From positions 1-64,000 of the forward strand of contig JASLCG010000003.1 in NCBI GenBank assembly GCA_030151885.1: a stretch of DNA of 64,000 bases. Reading direction: 5' to 3'. The DNA is from Bacteroides sp. Its GTDB lineage: Bacteria > Bacteroidota > Bacteroidia > Bacteroidales > Bacteroidaceae. Positions 37,972 to 54,881 of the stretch are shown here, in pieces. The notes under the pieces are model-generated. The model saw nothing but the letters and a program-made list of their open reading frames with translations. It was not told the DNA's origin and searched no databases. Each line of letters begins with the position of its first letter. Position 1 is the stretch's first letter. The position numbers and the translations under genes are program-made.

Positions 37972-39525
37972 ATGAAGAAGTATACATATATATTTAGTGT
38001 TTTATTAGTAGGACTATTATCTTCTTGTAGCGACTTTCTAACACAAAAATCGCCAGATCAATTGACTACTGATACGTATTGGAGAGATCTTGAAGATGCA
38101 GAAGGAGCTATATCTGCTGCATATTCTCAACTAGAGAACTCAACTAATACATGGGACTATGCAGAGATTAAGTGGCCAGTAGAGGCTTATAGAGAAGATA
38201 TAGTAGTTTTAGGAAACGATGCTATGAATTATCCTAATTGGGTAGAGTTGTCAAACTTTAATTATACCAATGGTAACTCACAATTCCTTTACTATTGGAG
38301 GAATAATTATATCGGAATATCATTTGCAAATCAGGTCATAGAGAAAATAAGTGAAATTGCAAGTGATCAGATATCAGAAGAAAAGAGGGCTCAAATTAAG
38401 GGAGAAGCATACTTTTTAAGAGCTTATTATCATCTTAAAAACCTATTAAACTGGGAGCAAATAATTATTAGAGATAAGTATATTACATCTCCTGGAGATT
38501 TAGATAAAGTTACTTCGCCTAGAATAGATGCATGGGAGTTTATTACCGCAGACTTAGAAAAAGCTTCTGTATTACCTAAAAAATATGATGGTGAAAACTT
38601 AGGACGTGTTACACATGGTGCTGTACAATCTTATTTAGGGTTTGTATATTTAACTAGAGCTTATGAAGAGTCTGAAAAGAAGCAAGAGTATTTAGAATTA
38701 GCTATAGCTGCTTTCAATAAGGTTACTGGTTATGAGCTTGAAGAAGATTTCCAAAGTATGTTTAATGGTGAAAATAAAAACTGTAAAGAGTCTATATTTG
38801 AATTACAGTTCACTATGAATAATGCTAATGGAGCAAATTATACTACACAAGCACATAAGTGGATTGCTGCAGAAGAATTAGGAGGATGGGACGAGATAAT
38901 ACCAAGTGAAATGCTTGTGAATGAGTTTAAGAAAGAGGGAGAAATCTCTAATGCAGGATTATATGATAAAAGATTATACCATACTATTTTTTGTAAACTT
39001 CCTTATTTTAATGACGGAACAGGAAAAGTGTTTGGGGTAGATTATAAAGATCTATTTAAAACGGCTGTGTTAGATAGTAATGATAAACCTACAGGAGAGT
39101 ACAACTACTACGACAGACCTGTTTTCCATAAATTACTTCCTGCAACTAGAGAAAAAATGGATAAGAATGACTCTGCAATAAACTTGCCTTTAATGAGGTA
39201 TGCAAATGTTTTATTAATGAAGGCAGAAGCTCTGAACGAGTTAAAAAGAACTGCAGAAGCTATTCCTTTAATTAATGAAGTTAGAGCTAAGCATGGAGAT
39301 ATGCCTCCGATGGTAGGAACTACATATGAAGATGTAAAAGATCAAATAGAGCACGAAAGAATTATTGAGTTCCCACTTGAAAACTGGAGATGGTATGATT
39401 TGAGAAGATGGGGAAAACTGGAAAAGGCTATGAATGAGTCTGGTCGCCCTAATTTTAAACTTGATAAACATGCTTTCTATCCGACTCCATTGAGTGAGAT
39501 TAACTCAAATGAAGCAATTAAATAA
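37972..39525 (+). CDS. SusD/RagB-family surface glycan-binding lipoprotein
   Basis: The protein has 517 residues from the preferred start at 37972, which yields a clean lipoprotein signal peptide with the lipobox LLSSC. An upstream in-frame TTG-like extension overlaps susC. The SusD-type TPR scaffold follows, with AYFLRAYYHLKNL near residue 140, the C-terminal LPLMRYANVLLMKAEALNEL helix and ERIIEFPLENWRWYDLRRWG. It forms the lid of the SusC transporter and binds the incoming glycan. Confidence 0.95.
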   Translation: MKKYTYIFSVLLVGLLSSCSDFLTQKSPDQLTTDTYWRDLEDAEGAISAAYSQLENSTNTWDYAEIKWPVEAYREDIVVLGNDAMNYPNWVELSNFNYTNGNSQFLYYWRNNYIGISFANQVIEKISEIASDQISEEKRAQIKGEAYFLRAYYHLKNLLNWEQIIIRDKYITSPGDLDKVTSPRIDAWEFITADLEKASVLPKKYDGENLGRVTHGAVQSYLGFVYLTRAYEESEKKQEYLELAIAAFNKVTGYELEEDFQSMFNGENKNCKESIFELQFTMNNANGANYTTQAHKWIAAEELGGWDEIIPSEMLVNEFKKEGEISNAGLYDKRLYHTIFCKLPYFNDGTGKVFGVDYKDLFKTAVLDSNDKPTGEYNYYDRPVFHKLLPATREKMDKNDSAINLPLMRYANVLLMKAEALNELKRTAEAIPLINEVRAKHGDMPPMVGTTYEDVKDQIEHERIIEFPLENWRWYDLRRWGKLEKAMNESGRPNFKLDKHAFYPTPLSEINSNEAIK

Positions 39526-39596
39526 AAATAGAGAGTGGTTTATGTAAAAAAAGAGATATTTTAACATAAAACTACTTTTAATTACCTGAGAGTGGT

Positions 39597-39604
39597 TATC
39601 TTTG
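39597..39604 (+). promoter_or_regulatory. -7 box upstream of the LysO genes
   Basis: TATCTTTG matches TAnnTTTG exactly and lies 18 bp before the preferred start of the first LysO gene. The genes after susD may therefore be transcribed separately from susCD. Confidence 0.5.
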
Positions 39605-39622
39605 CATAAAAACTGTAAGAAT

Positions 39623-39907
39623 ATGTTTGTTGTAATTGGATTTATGCTCTCAGGTGTTTTTTTAGGATTCCTTTTTAGAAAGACTAAGATAAACTGGATA
39701 CAGAAAATAATCACATTATTTATTTGGCTTCTGTTATTCTTATTAGGTATAGAAGCTGGTAGTAATGAGTCTGTTGTAACTGGATTAGGAACTATAGGGA
39801 TGGAGGCATTAATAATTACTACTGCTGCAATGTTAGGTAGTAGTTTATTAGCTTTAGCTCTATGGAAGTACTTAACCAAAGAAAAGGATAAAAAGTCTAA
39901 AAAATAA
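39623..39907 (+). CDS. LysO-type lysine exporter, N-terminal part
   Basis: The 94-residue membrane protein has three hydrophobic segments and matches the first part of the LysO/YbjE (DUF340) exporter: FVVIGFMLSGVFLGFLFRK, LFIWLLLFLLGIEAGSN and a Gly-rich third helix. I prefer the ATG at 39623 to a TTG at 39602. The C-terminal part is encoded by the next gene, 12 bp downstream. A two-gene form is usual in Bacteroidales, while E. coli LysO is one protein. Confidence 0.8.
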   Translation: MFVVIGFMLSGVFLGFLFRKTKINWIQKIITLFIWLLLFLLGIEAGSNESVVTGLGTIGMEALIITTAAMLGSSLLALALWKYLTKEKDKKSKK

Positions 39908-39919
39908 ATTAAATAGCAT

Positions 39920-43710
<3,791 letters not shown>

Positions 43711-43711
43711 A

Positions 43712-45625
43712 ATGAGATTATTTATGAAGTCATATAATACTATAATATATTTTATCATTGCTATATGTATAACAGCATGTGGCAATGATAATACAACAGT
43801 TGCCAAAGATTATCAGACAAAGTTTGCCGATATATTGGATATAACTTTCACTCCATCAGCAGAAAATAGAGGTGGTGGATGGTTTGTTGATCAGGGTGCT
43901 TGGATTGGTTTCACTCCGCCCGAGCAAAATGCTCCTATTTTAGGGTTTTGTGGTCCATATAGTTTAGATTATCGAACATGGTTGGTAAAGGCAGCTGTAG
44001 CTCTAGATAATAGCTCCGATTTGAATCTAAAAGAGACTGTATATTATCCAGGATTGCTAACAATGAAGTTAGAAAACTCTGCGCAGCTAGTTATTAATCA
44101 GTCTTTAGTATTTGCTGATGCACACACAGCATTATTAAAAATAGAGAGTGAGAAGAGCTTGAAATCTATTTCGGTACAAGGTGTTGAGTGGATGGAAAAC
44201 TCTATAATAACTAAGGATCATAATAAAATAATTGTAAGTCATCCTACTGGAGAAGTTACAGTATTAAGTTTTGAACCTGAAGTTCTGGTCGAGTTGACAG
44301 ATAATAATTACAAAGCATCAGTAGCTTCGAATAAAATGTATGTAGCAATATCTACTTTTTCAAATAAGGCAGAAAAAGGAGCGGGTATCCAGAAAGCATC
44401 TTCTTATTTAAGTAATCCTGAAAATGTTTTTGTAGAAAACAAGCTAAGATGGAATGGTTATTTAGAGAAGATTTTAAGAACAGATATGTCGGAAGCATAC
44501 GATAGAATAGCTGTGAAGTCGATGGTAACGTTACTATCTAACTGGAAAACTAATAAAGGAGGCCTATTGCATGAAGGTATTGTGCCTAGTCATGCAGTGG
44601 GATACTTTATGGGTTTTTGGGCATGGGATACTTGGAAGTTCGTTATTCCCTTGGCAGATGTAACTCCAGAGCTGTCTAAAAATATGATTCGCTCTATGTT
44701 TGACTACCAACTTGATGATGGTATGATTATTGATTGTATATATGTAGATACAGCAGAAAATAATGCTAGAGATAGTAAACCTCCTTTAGCATGTTGGGCA
44801 GTAGATGCAGTGTACGAAGCAACTAAAGATACCTCTTTTTTGAAAGAGATGTATCCTCAGCTATTGGCATATTATAAGTGGTGGTACAATAAGCGAGATC
44901 ATGACAATAATGGTTTCTGTGAATTTGGATCTACCGATGGAACAATTGAAGCAGCGGCATGGGAAAGTGGCATGGATAATGCTATTCGATTTGACTATGC
45001 TAAAATGGTTAAAAACTCTAGCGATGCTTGGAGCTTTGACCAAGAGAGTGTAGATCTGAATGCATTTTTAGCTTACGAATGGCAGTTGCTAACTAAGTTT
45101 TCAAAAGTATTGGGAGAAAAGTTTGATATGCCTAAAATTGGAGATAAAGTTGCAGAATATTTCTTTGATGATGAGACAGGCTTTTTCTATGATAGAAAAT
45201 TAAGTGATGGTTCTTTTATAAAAGAACCAGGAAGTGAAGCATATATTCCGTTATGGACAGGGCTTGCTACTAAAGAGCAAATGGATAGGGCTATGGTCAT
45301 GTTAACAGATACAAATATGTTTTCAACATATATACCTTTCCCTACAATTGCAGCTAATAATCCGAAGTATATGTCAAATGGTTATTGGCGTGGTCCAATA
45401 TGGTTGGATCAGACCTATTTTGCTATTAAAGGCTTAAGAAATTATGGCTATTCAGATTTAGCTGATAAGTACACGGAGCAAGTCTTTGATCGATTAGATG
45501 GATTGAGTAATGGTGCACCAATTCATGAAAATTACGATAGCCATACTGGTAAAAGGTTAAAAGCACCTCATTTTAGTTGGAGCGCTTCTCACTTACTATT
45601 AATGTATAGAGAGTATAAGCAATAA
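43712..45625 (+). CDS. MGH1/GH63-like (alpha/alpha)6-barrel glycoside hydrolase lipoprotein
   Basis: The 637-residue protein has a lipoprotein signal with lipobox ITAC. About 200 residues of beta sandwich precede a six-hairpin barrel (from about 260) with GFWAWDTWKFVIPLAD, a DNNGFCEFGSTDG loop, AAWESGMDNAIR, and YWRGPIWLDQTYFAIKG. These motifs match the mannosylglycerate hydrolase-like/GH63 group, in which an Asp in the WAWDT loop is the likely acid. Substrate cannot be told; alpha-glucosides or alpha-mannosides are usual for the group. The ATG at 43712 is 1 bp after the GH2 stop; an ATG at 43724 is also possible. Confidence 0.82.
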   Translation: MRLFMKSYNTIIYFIIAICITACGNDNTTVAKDYQTKFADILDITFTPSAENRGGGWFVDQGAWIGFTPPEQNAPILGFCGPYSLDYRTWLVKAAVALDNSSDLNLKETVYYPGLLTMKLENSAQLVINQSLVFADAHTALLKIESEKSLKSISVQGVEWMENSIITKDHNKIIVSHPTGEVTVLSFEPEVLVELTDNNYKASVASNKMYVAISTFSNKAEKGAGIQKASSYLSNPENVFVENKLRWNGYLEKILRTDMSEAYDRIAVKSMVTLLSNWKTNKGGLLHEGIVPSHAVGYFMGFWAWDTWKFVIPLADVTPELSKNMIRSMFDYQLDDGMIIDCIYVDTAENNARDSKPPLACWAVDAVYEATKDTSFLKEMYPQLLAYYKWWYNKRDHDNNGFCEFGSTDGTIEAAAWESGMDNAIRFDYAKMVKNSSDAWSFDQESVDLNAFLAYEWQLLTKFSKVLGEKFDMPKIGDKVAEYFFDDETGFFYDRKLSDGSFIKEPGSEAYIPLWTGLATKEQMDRAMVMLTDTNMFSTYIPFPTIAANNPKYMSNGYWRGPIWLDQTYFAIKGLRNYGYSDLADKYTEQVFDRLDGLSNGAPIHENYDSHTGKRLKAPHFSWSASHLLLMYREYKQ

Positions 45626-45649
45626 TTGTTAAGGTTGAATAAATGTAAA

Positions 45650-45686
45650 AATCCCCCTAATAGATTAATTATTAGGGGGATTTTTT
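45650..45686 (+). terminator. Rho-independent terminator of the susC-GH63-like operon side
   Basis: AATCCCCCTAATA (45650-45662) pairs perfectly with TATTAGGGGGATT (45670-45682), followed by a run of T. Confidence 0.92.
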
Positions 45687-45757
45687 ATGGCTCTGCGTAT
45701 GTGAAGACACTGGTATATCGATCTGCTAAAACTATCTTAACGATATGGTTATTGTAA

Positions 45758-45873
45758 GTCGCCGACATGCTTGAAGCTTGTCGGCAACAAACCTCAGGTA
45801 TGTCGGCAATATAGGAGAGGTATGTCGGCAATGAACGAAGTCTTATACTATAATGGAGTATGTTGCCGACATA
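45758..45873 (+). repeat. Interspersed GTCGGC repeat cluster, copy 2
   Basis: A stem-loop GCCGACA (45761-45767) with TGTCGGC (45779-45785) is followed by GGTATGTCGGCAA at 45797-45809 and again at 45819-45831, then the inverted copy TTGCCGACATA at 45863-45873. The part order and spacing match the cluster at 21315-21413, and the first stem keeps pairing although its sequence differs (GCCGATA there). Confidence 0.7.
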
Positions 45874-45907
45874 ACAGCTCAATTTGTACTACTTTGCTTA
45901 CAGTAAT

Positions 45908-45943
45908 AAAAAACGGCTAGTAATTTTTATTACTAGCCGTTTT
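45908..45943 (-). terminator. Terminator of the leftward GH2 gene
   Basis: AAAACGGCTAGTAA (45910-45923) pairs perfectly with TTACTAGCCGTTTT (45930-45943), with A tracts on the left that read as U on the minus-strand transcript. Confidence 0.9.
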
Positions 45944-45963
45944 AAAATTATAGGTTAAGATTT

Positions 45964-49392
<3,429 letters not shown>

Positions 49393-49411
49393 TTATATGT
49401 TACTCTTATTA

Positions 49412-50812
49412 TTATTTAGAGAAAGCATGTCTAAAACCTTTAATATCGTTCCAATGACCACGAGTAAAATCTGGCACCTCTACAGGAGCAGAATTATTCT
49501 CTATAGATATAGCTGTAAGTTCTGCCAATGAGCACCATTCTGCTAAGTCATAAACGTCCATGTCAAGAGGTAATCCGTTTTGAAGACAATATACAAGTCT
49601 ATAGTCCATAATGAAGTCCATTCCACCATGTCCACCTACTTTTTTAGCAGTTTCCTCTAACTCTTGATGTATTGGGTGTTTATATTTTGCCATTAATGCA
49701 GCTTTTACATTTTCAGGAACAAACCCATGTGAGTTAAGATCTTCGTGATTAGGTACAATTGAAGGCTCTACTTGTTCTGGTTGTAGTACATATCCAGATA
49801 CAGGGTATTTATTTGCAAAACCTTTAGAACCTGTTAATTGGTACATTCTGCTGTAAGGACGTGGAGTCATTACATTATGTTGAATGTGGATTGTTTTTTC
49901 ATTTTCTGTTCTGATAAGAGTTAGTGTATGATCACCATTTTTAAAATCAGAAGCATCTTCTTTATAGTATTTTTCAGCATTTGCTTTGCCATTAACCGAT
50001 TTTGTATCCATAGCAACAAGATAATTCATTTTATCTCCTCTATGAATATCTAGTAATTGACAAGCTGGTCCCATGCCATGAGTAGCGTATACATCTCCTC
50101 TGTGTTTTCTGTTATAGTCAAGTCTCCAGTTATTCCAGTATGATGACCAGAAATCTTCTAAGTTATGTATATAAGCACCTTCAACATGAAGAATTTCTCC
50201 GAAAAGTCCTTGTTGAGCCATATTTAATGTTGTCAACTCAAAGAAATCGTATACACAGTTTTCTAATTGCATACAATGTTTTCTCGTTCTTTCTGATGTA
50301 TTGATTAGTGCCCAAATTTCATCTAATGTCATAGCTGCAGGAACCTCTATCGCAACATGTTTACCTTTTTCCATGGCATATATTGCCATTTCTGCATGGT
50401 GAGCCCAATCTGTAGCAATATATACTAAGTCAATATCATCTCTATCGCATAGTGCTTTCCATGAATCTTCTTCTCCAGCGTATTCGGCAGCGCGTTTCAG
50501 CTCTGCTCGGTCTAATATCTTTTGAGTTGCCTCAACACGTTCTGGTCTAATATCGCATAGAGCTATTACTTCAGTTCCAGGGATATGTGTAAAACGCTGT
50601 ACAGCACCAGGTCCACGCATTCCTAGTCCAATAAATCCGACTCTTACGTTTTCTAATTTGGGAGTAGTTAATCCTACAACATGAGTTTGTCCAGCAGGTC
50701 TTTCAGGAACTACTGTCTTAATAGGTTGGAGGGGTCCATCTTTAGGAGAGGCACACGCTGTAAAAGCAAGTATGCAAATCCCCATTAAAAAAGTTTTAAT
50801 GTGATTTCTCAT
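49412..50812 (-). CDS. GH109-type Gfo/Idh/MocA protein, probable alpha-N-acetylgalactosaminidase
   Basis: The 466-residue lipoprotein (lipobox FTAC) has a Rossmann N-terminus (VRVGFIGLGMRGPGAV, then ALCDIRPE) and the Gfo/Idh C-terminal fold. YIATDWAHHAEMA, EVPAAMTLDE, THGMGPACQLLDIHRGD and the late TRGHW match GH109 enzymes, which use bound NAD to cleave alpha-N-acetylgalactosamine by an oxidation-elimination path. In this locus it points to GalNAc-capped glycans such as mucin-type O-glycans or blood-group A structures. A GH2 gene follows on the same strand. Confidence 0.88.
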   Translation of the reverse strand: MRNHIKTFLMGICILAFTACASPKDGPLQPIKTVVPERPAGQTHVVGLTTPKLENVRVGFIGLGMRGPGAVQRFTHIPGTEVIALCDIRPERVEATQKILDRAELKRAAEYAGEEDSWKALCDRDDIDLVYIATDWAHHAEMAIYAMEKGKHVAIEVPAAMTLDEIWALINTSERTRKHCMQLENCVYDFFELTTLNMAQQGLFGEILHVEGAYIHNLEDFWSSYWNNWRLDYNRKHRGDVYATHGMGPACQLLDIHRGDKMNYLVAMDTKSVNGKANAEKYYKEDASDFKNGDHTLTLIRTENEKTIHIQHNVMTPRPYSRMYQLTGSKGFANKYPVSGYVLQPEQVEPSIVPNHEDLNSHGFVPENVKAALMAKYKHPIHQELEETAKKVGGHGGMDFIMDYRLVYCLQNGLPLDMDVYDLAEWCSLAELTAISIENNSAPVEVPDFTRGHWNDIKGFRHAFSK

Positions 50813-51004
50813 AGTAAATTTACAATTAATTAAATGTTAAAGTTGAATTACAAATATCTATTTAATTTATCAAGTTTAAAAACTTTCATAGAAAACTTTT
50901 TATAAAAACGTTTTAAACATTTAAATTTATTTTAATATATAGCTGTTTTAACACTCTTAAATAAATTTGACTATTTGAACTCGCTATAAGAAGAATAAAA
51001 GTTG

Positions 51005-51012
51005 TATTTTTG
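51005..51012 (+). promoter_or_regulatory. -7 box of the hpt operon
   Basis: TATTTTTG matches TAnnTTTG exactly, 31 bp before the hpt start codon. It overlaps an upstream in-frame codon run beginning at 51002, supporting the later start at 51044. Confidence 0.5.
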
Positions 51013-51043
51013 CATTCTATTCTTAAAAAAAATAAAGCCAGTC

Positions 51044-51580
51044 ATGGATAATATCATTGTAAACGGTAACGAGTTTAAAGTAACTATATCTGATAAGCAA
51101 ATAGCAGAACAGGTAGATAGAGTTGCAAAAGAGATGAACGAAAAGTTGGCAGACAAGAATCCTCTTTTCATTATAGTGTTGAACGGAGCATTTATGTTTT
51201 GTTCTGATTTGATGAAAAAAATCAATTTTCCTTGTCAAATGTCTTTTATTAAATTAGCTTCATACGAAGGTGTAGCATCTACAGGAGTTGTGAAAGAGGT
51301 AATTGGTCTTAATGAAGATATTTCAGGAAGAACAATTGTCATTGTTGAAGATATAGTAGATACTGGTCTTACTATGGAAAGACTATTAGAAACATTAGGA
51401 ACTAGAAACCCTAAAGAGATTCATATTGCATCTTTGTTAGTTAAACCTGAAAAACTTAAAGTAGATTTAGATATTGAGTATGTTGCTTTTGAAATACCCA
51501 ATGATTTTATCTTAGGTTATGGTCTAGATTATGATGGATATGCACGTAATCTGCCTCATATTTATACACTTGTTGAGTAA
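51044..51580 (+). CDS. hpt: Hypoxanthine phosphoribosyltransferase
   Basis: The 178-residue purine salvage enzyme turns hypoxanthine (and usually guanine) with PRPP into IMP or GMP. The PRPP-binding motif IVIVEDIVDTGLTM is near residue 100, and VLNGAFMFCSDL is the early loop. I choose the ATG at 51044 (MDNIIVNG) because the promoter box at 51005-51012 overlaps any longer start. It heads a rightward housekeeping run; adk starts 25 bp after its stop. Confidence 0.93.
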   Translation: MDNIIVNGNEFKVTISDKQIAEQVDRVAKEMNEKLADKNPLFIIVLNGAFMFCSDLMKKINFPCQMSFIKLASYEGVASTGVVKEVIGLNEDISGRTIVIVEDIVDTGLTMERLLETLGTRNPKEIHIASLLVKPEKLKVDLDIEYVAFEIPNDFILGYGLDYDGYARNLPHIYTLVE

Positions 51581-51605
51581 TTAAATTTATAAATTAGAAT
51601 AAGAC

Positions 51606-52181
51606 ATGTTGAACGTTGTTATTTTTGGAGCTCCAGGTTCAGGAAAAGGAACTCAAAGTGAGCATATTGTAGAAAAATATGGTTTAAATCATATCTCTAC
51701 AGGTGATGTATTGAGAAGTGAAATTAAAAACGGTACAGAACTTGGTAAAACAGCTAAAGGTTATATTGATCAAGGTCAATTAATACCAGATTCATTAATG
51801 GTAGATATCCTTGCTGATGTTTTTGATAGCTTTAAAGAGAGTAAAGGTGTAATCTTTGACGGTTTTCCAAGAACAATTGCTCAAGCTGAAGCATTAAAAG
51901 AAATGTTAGAAAAAAGAGGCCAAAAGATCTCTGTAATGCTTGAACTTGATGTTCCAGAAGAAGAATTAATGACAAGACTAATTAAAAGAGGTAAAGAGTC
52001 TGGACGTGCAGATGATAATGAAGAGACTATTAAAAAACGTCTTACTGTTTATCATTCTCAAACAGCACCTCTTATTGATTGGTATAAAAAAGAAAATCTA
52101 CACGCTCATATTAATGGTTTAGGTACATTAGAAGCAATATTTGCTGAAATTGTAAAAGCTATTGATGCAAAAAAAGCGTAA
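51606..52181 (+). CDS. adk: Adenylate kinase
   Basis: The 191-residue enzyme interconverts ATP, AMP and ADP. The P-loop GAPGSGKGTQSEH opens the protein; HISTGDVLRSE and FDGFPRTIAQAEAL form the AMP and core sites, and RADDNEETIKKRL follows. The LID is short and lacks zinc-binding Cys residues, so this is the short form of about 190 residues usual in Bacteroidetes. It sits between hpt and obg. Confidence 0.96.
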   Translation: MLNVVIFGAPGSGKGTQSEHIVEKYGLNHISTGDVLRSEIKNGTELGKTAKGYIDQGQLIPDSLMVDILADVFDSFKESKGVIFDGFPRTIAQAEALKEMLEKRGQKISVMLELDVPEEELMTRLIKRGKESGRADDNEETIKKRLTVYHSQTAPLIDWYKKENLHAHINGLGTLEAIFAEIVKAIDAKKA

Positions 52182-52219
52182 TTTAAATATTATAAGGAAT
52201 TAGTTAATTTAAAATATAT

Positions 52220-53377
52220 ATGGCTGAATCTAATTTTGTTGATTATGTGAAAATCTACTGCCGATCAGGTAAAGGAGGACGTGGCTCAACTCACATGAGA
52301 CGTGAGAAGTTTGTACCCAAAGGTGGTCCTGATGGTGGAGATGGTGGAAGAGGAGGTCATGTAATCTTACGTGGAAATCGTAATTACTGGACTCTTTTAC
52401 ACTTACGTTATGAACGTCATGTGTTTGCCGATCATGGTGAATCAGGAAGTGGAAAGAAATGCTTTGGAAAAGATGGTGCTGATAAGATTATAGAGGTACC
52501 TTGTGGTACAGTTGTATTTAATGGAGAAACTGGAGAGTATGTTTGTGATATAACAGAACATGGTCAAGAGTTTGTATTATTACAAGGTGGTAGAGGTGGT
52601 TTAGGTAATTGCCATTTCAGATCGGCAACAAACCAAGCTCCAAGATATGCACAACCAGGAGAACCAATGCAAGAAATGACTGTAATCTTAGAGTTAAAAC
52701 TGTTGGCTGATGTTGGTTTAGTAGGTTTCCCGAATGCTGGTAAATCTACCCTATTATCGGTCGTTTCTGCAGCAAAACCAAAGATTGCTAATTATCCATT
52801 TACAACATTAGAGCCTAATTTAGGTATAGTGTCATACAGAGGAGGAAAATCGTTTGTTATGGCAGATATTCCAGGTATTATTGAAGGTGCTAGTGAAGGA
52901 AAAGGACTAGGATTACGATTCTTAAGGCATATTGAACGCAATTCATTATTACTTTTTATAGTCCCTGCAGATAGTGATGATATAAGAAAAGAGTATGAAA
53001 TTCTACTCAACGAGCTTCGAACATTTAATCCAGAAATGCTAGATAAACAAAGAATATTGGCTATTTCTAAGTCTGATATGCTAGATCAAGAGTTAATGGA
53101 TGAAATAGAAGAAACGTTGCCTGATGGAGTACCTCATATCTTTATATCGGCTGTAACTCAATATAATATTACTCAATTAAATGATATTATTTGGGAAGAA
53201 CTAAATAAAGAAAGTAATAAAATAGAATCTATTGTCCATGCTCCAAAACCAGCAATGGAAGAGGAGGTAGATGAACTTGATGACTTTGAGTTCGATTATG
53301 AAATGGATGAGGAAGAAGAAGATTTTGATGATATTGAATTTGATTACGAAGACAACGACGAAGAAGTTATTGACTAA
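52220..53377 (+). CDS. obgE: Obg family ribosome-assembly GTPase
   Basis: The 385-residue GTPase binds the 50S subunit. The Gly-rich Obg fold (1-160, [19 protein letters not shown]) precedes the G domain with G1 [12 protein letters not shown]3 DIPGIIEGA and G4 SKSD. The tail (about 340-385) is very acidic (runs of Asp/Glu) in place of the OCT domain of Gram-positive members. The stop TAA overlaps the next ATG by one base (TAATG). Confidence 0.96.
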   Translation: MAESNFVDYVKIYCRSGKGGRGSTHMRREKFVPKGGPDGGDGGRGGHVILRGNRNYWTLLHLRYERHVFADHGESGSGKKCFGKDGADKIIEVPCGTVVFNGETGEYVCDITEHGQEFVLLQGGRGGLGNCHFRSATNQAPRYAQPGEPMQEMTVILELKLLADVGLVGFPNAGKSTLLSVVSAAKPKIANYPFTTLEPNLGIVSYRGGKSFVMADIPGIIEGASEGKGLGLRFLRHIERNSLLLFIVPADSDDIRKEYEILLNELRTFNPEMLDKQRILAISKSDMLDQELMDEIEETLPDGVPHIFISAVTQYNITQLNDIIWEELNKESNKIESIVHAPKPAMEEEVDELDDFEFDYEMDEEEEDFDDIEFDYEDNDEEVID

Positions 53378-54186
53378 TGTATAATATAACAACTAATAAA
53401 GAGATGTTGGGGTTTAGTTCTTTGAAGAGCTACCCCAACATTTTTTGTTTTACCACAACTAGGTTAGGTGGAAAAAGCAAAGCCAAATTTGCCTCTCTAA
53501 ACTGTTCTCCTTTTTCCGGAGATGATATAGAGTGCGTTGAAGAAAACTGGAAAATAGTAAATAAACTATTGCCTTGTGACTATAGGTGTAAGATTATACC
53601 CTACCAAACTCATGAAGATAACTGTCTAATTATAGATGAAAGAACTATCTCTTTGCCAGAAAAGGAACAGCAAGTTTTATTAAATGGTGTAGATGCTTTA
53701 ATAACGAATGTTCCAAAGGTGTTATTGACGATTTCTACGGCAGACTGTGTTCCAATTGTATTCTATGATCCTTGTAAACAAGTAGTGGGAGTTGCTCATG
53801 CAGGTTGGAGAGGAACAGTGAAAAAGATTGCATTGAAAGTAATTCAATTAATGACATCTATATATCATTGTAACACTTTGGATATAAAAGTATGTATAGG
53901 ACCCAGTATATCTGTAGAGGCCTTTGAGGTAGGAAATGAAGTTGTTGAAGAGTTTAGAAAAGGAGGTTTTAATATGCTTAATATTCTTCAAAAGAATTCT
54001 ATAACTGATAAGTTTCATATAGATTTGTGGAAAGCAAATGAAGAGCTATTAATAAGTGCAGGCTTGTTACAAAAAAACATTGAAGTGTCAGGATTATGTA
54101 CTTATATGAAAAGTAATGAATTCTTTTCTGCCCGTAAATTAGGTATACGTTCAGGAAGAAACTGTACTGCTATTATGTTATTATAA
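53377..54186 (+). CDS. pgeF: Peptidoglycan editing factor PgeF (YfiH/laccase-domain family)
   Basis: The 269-residue metal-dependent hydrolase of the YfiH family removes wrongly added amino acids from cell-wall precursors in E. coli. Visible marks are the early TTRLGGKS, the PYQTHEDN region with a His ligand, STADCVPIVFYD with a Cys ligand, and VGVAHAGWRGT with the second His. The C-terminus has GRNCTAIML. It overlaps the obg stop by one base and the B3/4 gene follows after 2 bp. Confidence 0.93.
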   Translation: MYNITTNKEMLGFSSLKSYPNIFCFTTTRLGGKSKAKFASLNCSPFSGDDIECVEENWKIVNKLLPCDYRCKIIPYQTHEDNCLIIDERTISLPEKEQQVLLNGVDALITNVPKVLLTISTADCVPIVFYDPCKQVVGVAHAGWRGTVKKIALKVIQLMTSIYHCNTLDIKVCIGPSISVEAFEVGNEVVEEFRKGGFNMLNILQKNSITDKFHIDLWKANEELLISAGLLQKNIEVSGLCTYMKSNEFFSARKLGIRSGRNCTAIMLL

Positions 54187-54188
54187 TT

Positions 54189-54863
54189 ATGAGGTTTAAT
54201 ATTAAGGTAACGGAAGAATTAAAGGAAGTAGCGCCAGAGTTTGTAGGAGCAGCTATATATACTCGTGTTAAAAACTCGAAATATAGTGAAGGGTTATGGA
54301 TAGAAATTAATGAGTTTTGTAAATATATTAAGGATAACTATACTACTGCCGATATAAAACTTATAGAGCCTATACAAGCTACTAGGGAAGTTTATAAAAA
54401 GTGCAAAAAAGATCCAAATAGGTATAGACCTGCTGCCGAAGCTTTAAGAAGAAGAATTATAAGAGGTCTTTCGCTATATCAGATTGATACACTTGTTGAT
54501 ATGGTTAACTTAGTGTCATTGGAGTCTGGTCTTTCTATGGGAGGATTCGATGCTTCATATATAAAAGGAGATACTTTAACATTAGGAATTGGTAAGGAAA
54601 ACGAAAAGTTTGAAGGCATTGGTAGGGGAATACTCAATATAGAGGGGCTTCCCGTATATAGAGATGCTATTGGAGGAATAGGAACTCCTACTAGTGATGA
54701 GGAGAGAACAAAACTCCGTGTAGATACTGAAGAGTTTTTGGCTCTATTAAATGGATATAGTGGGGCAACTGCATTAGAAAAAGCTGTAAAACAACTAAAA
54801 GAATTATTAGTTAAGTATGCTGATGCTGATTTAAATGACATACAAGTTATTTATTATCAGTAA
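54189..54863 (+). CDS. B3/4-domain protein (PheT-like tRNA-editing fold)
   Basis: The 224-residue stand-alone protein resembles the B3/B4 editing domain of phenylalanyl-tRNA synthetase beta subunit (COG3382). It shows RYRPAAEALRRRIIRG, DTLVDMVNLVSLESGL, GGFDASYI, and the PVYRDAIGGIGTPTSDEERT stretch. The family is thought to edit or bind amino-acid adducts, but its substrate is not established. It lies 2 bp after pgeF and 18 bp before the Fur-family gene. Confidence 0.85.
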   Translation: MRFNIKVTEELKEVAPEFVGAAIYTRVKNSKYSEGLWIEINEFCKYIKDNYTTADIKLIEPIQATREVYKKCKKDPNRYRPAAEALRRRIIRGLSLYQIDTLVDMVNLVSLESGLSMGGFDASYIKGDTLTLGIGKENEKFEGIGRGILNIEGLPVYRDAIGGIGTPTSDEERTKLRVDTEEFLALLNGYSGATALEKAVKQLKELLVKYADADLNDIQVIYYQ

Positions 54864-54881
54864 ATTAAAACAAATAGCGTT

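Larger units (their letters stand above)
45626..45963. other. Convergent intergenic region with two terminators and a repeat cluster
   Basis: The 338-bp region lies between converging genes. From left to right it contains the rightward terminator at 45650-45686, the GTCGGC repeat cluster at 45758-45873 and the leftward terminator at 45908-45943. I see no gene. Confidence 0.75.

Noticed and set aside
45685..45882. Small minus-strand reading frame in the convergent region
   Set aside because: It is made of the repeat cluster and part of a terminator, has no protein-like composition and no start signal.
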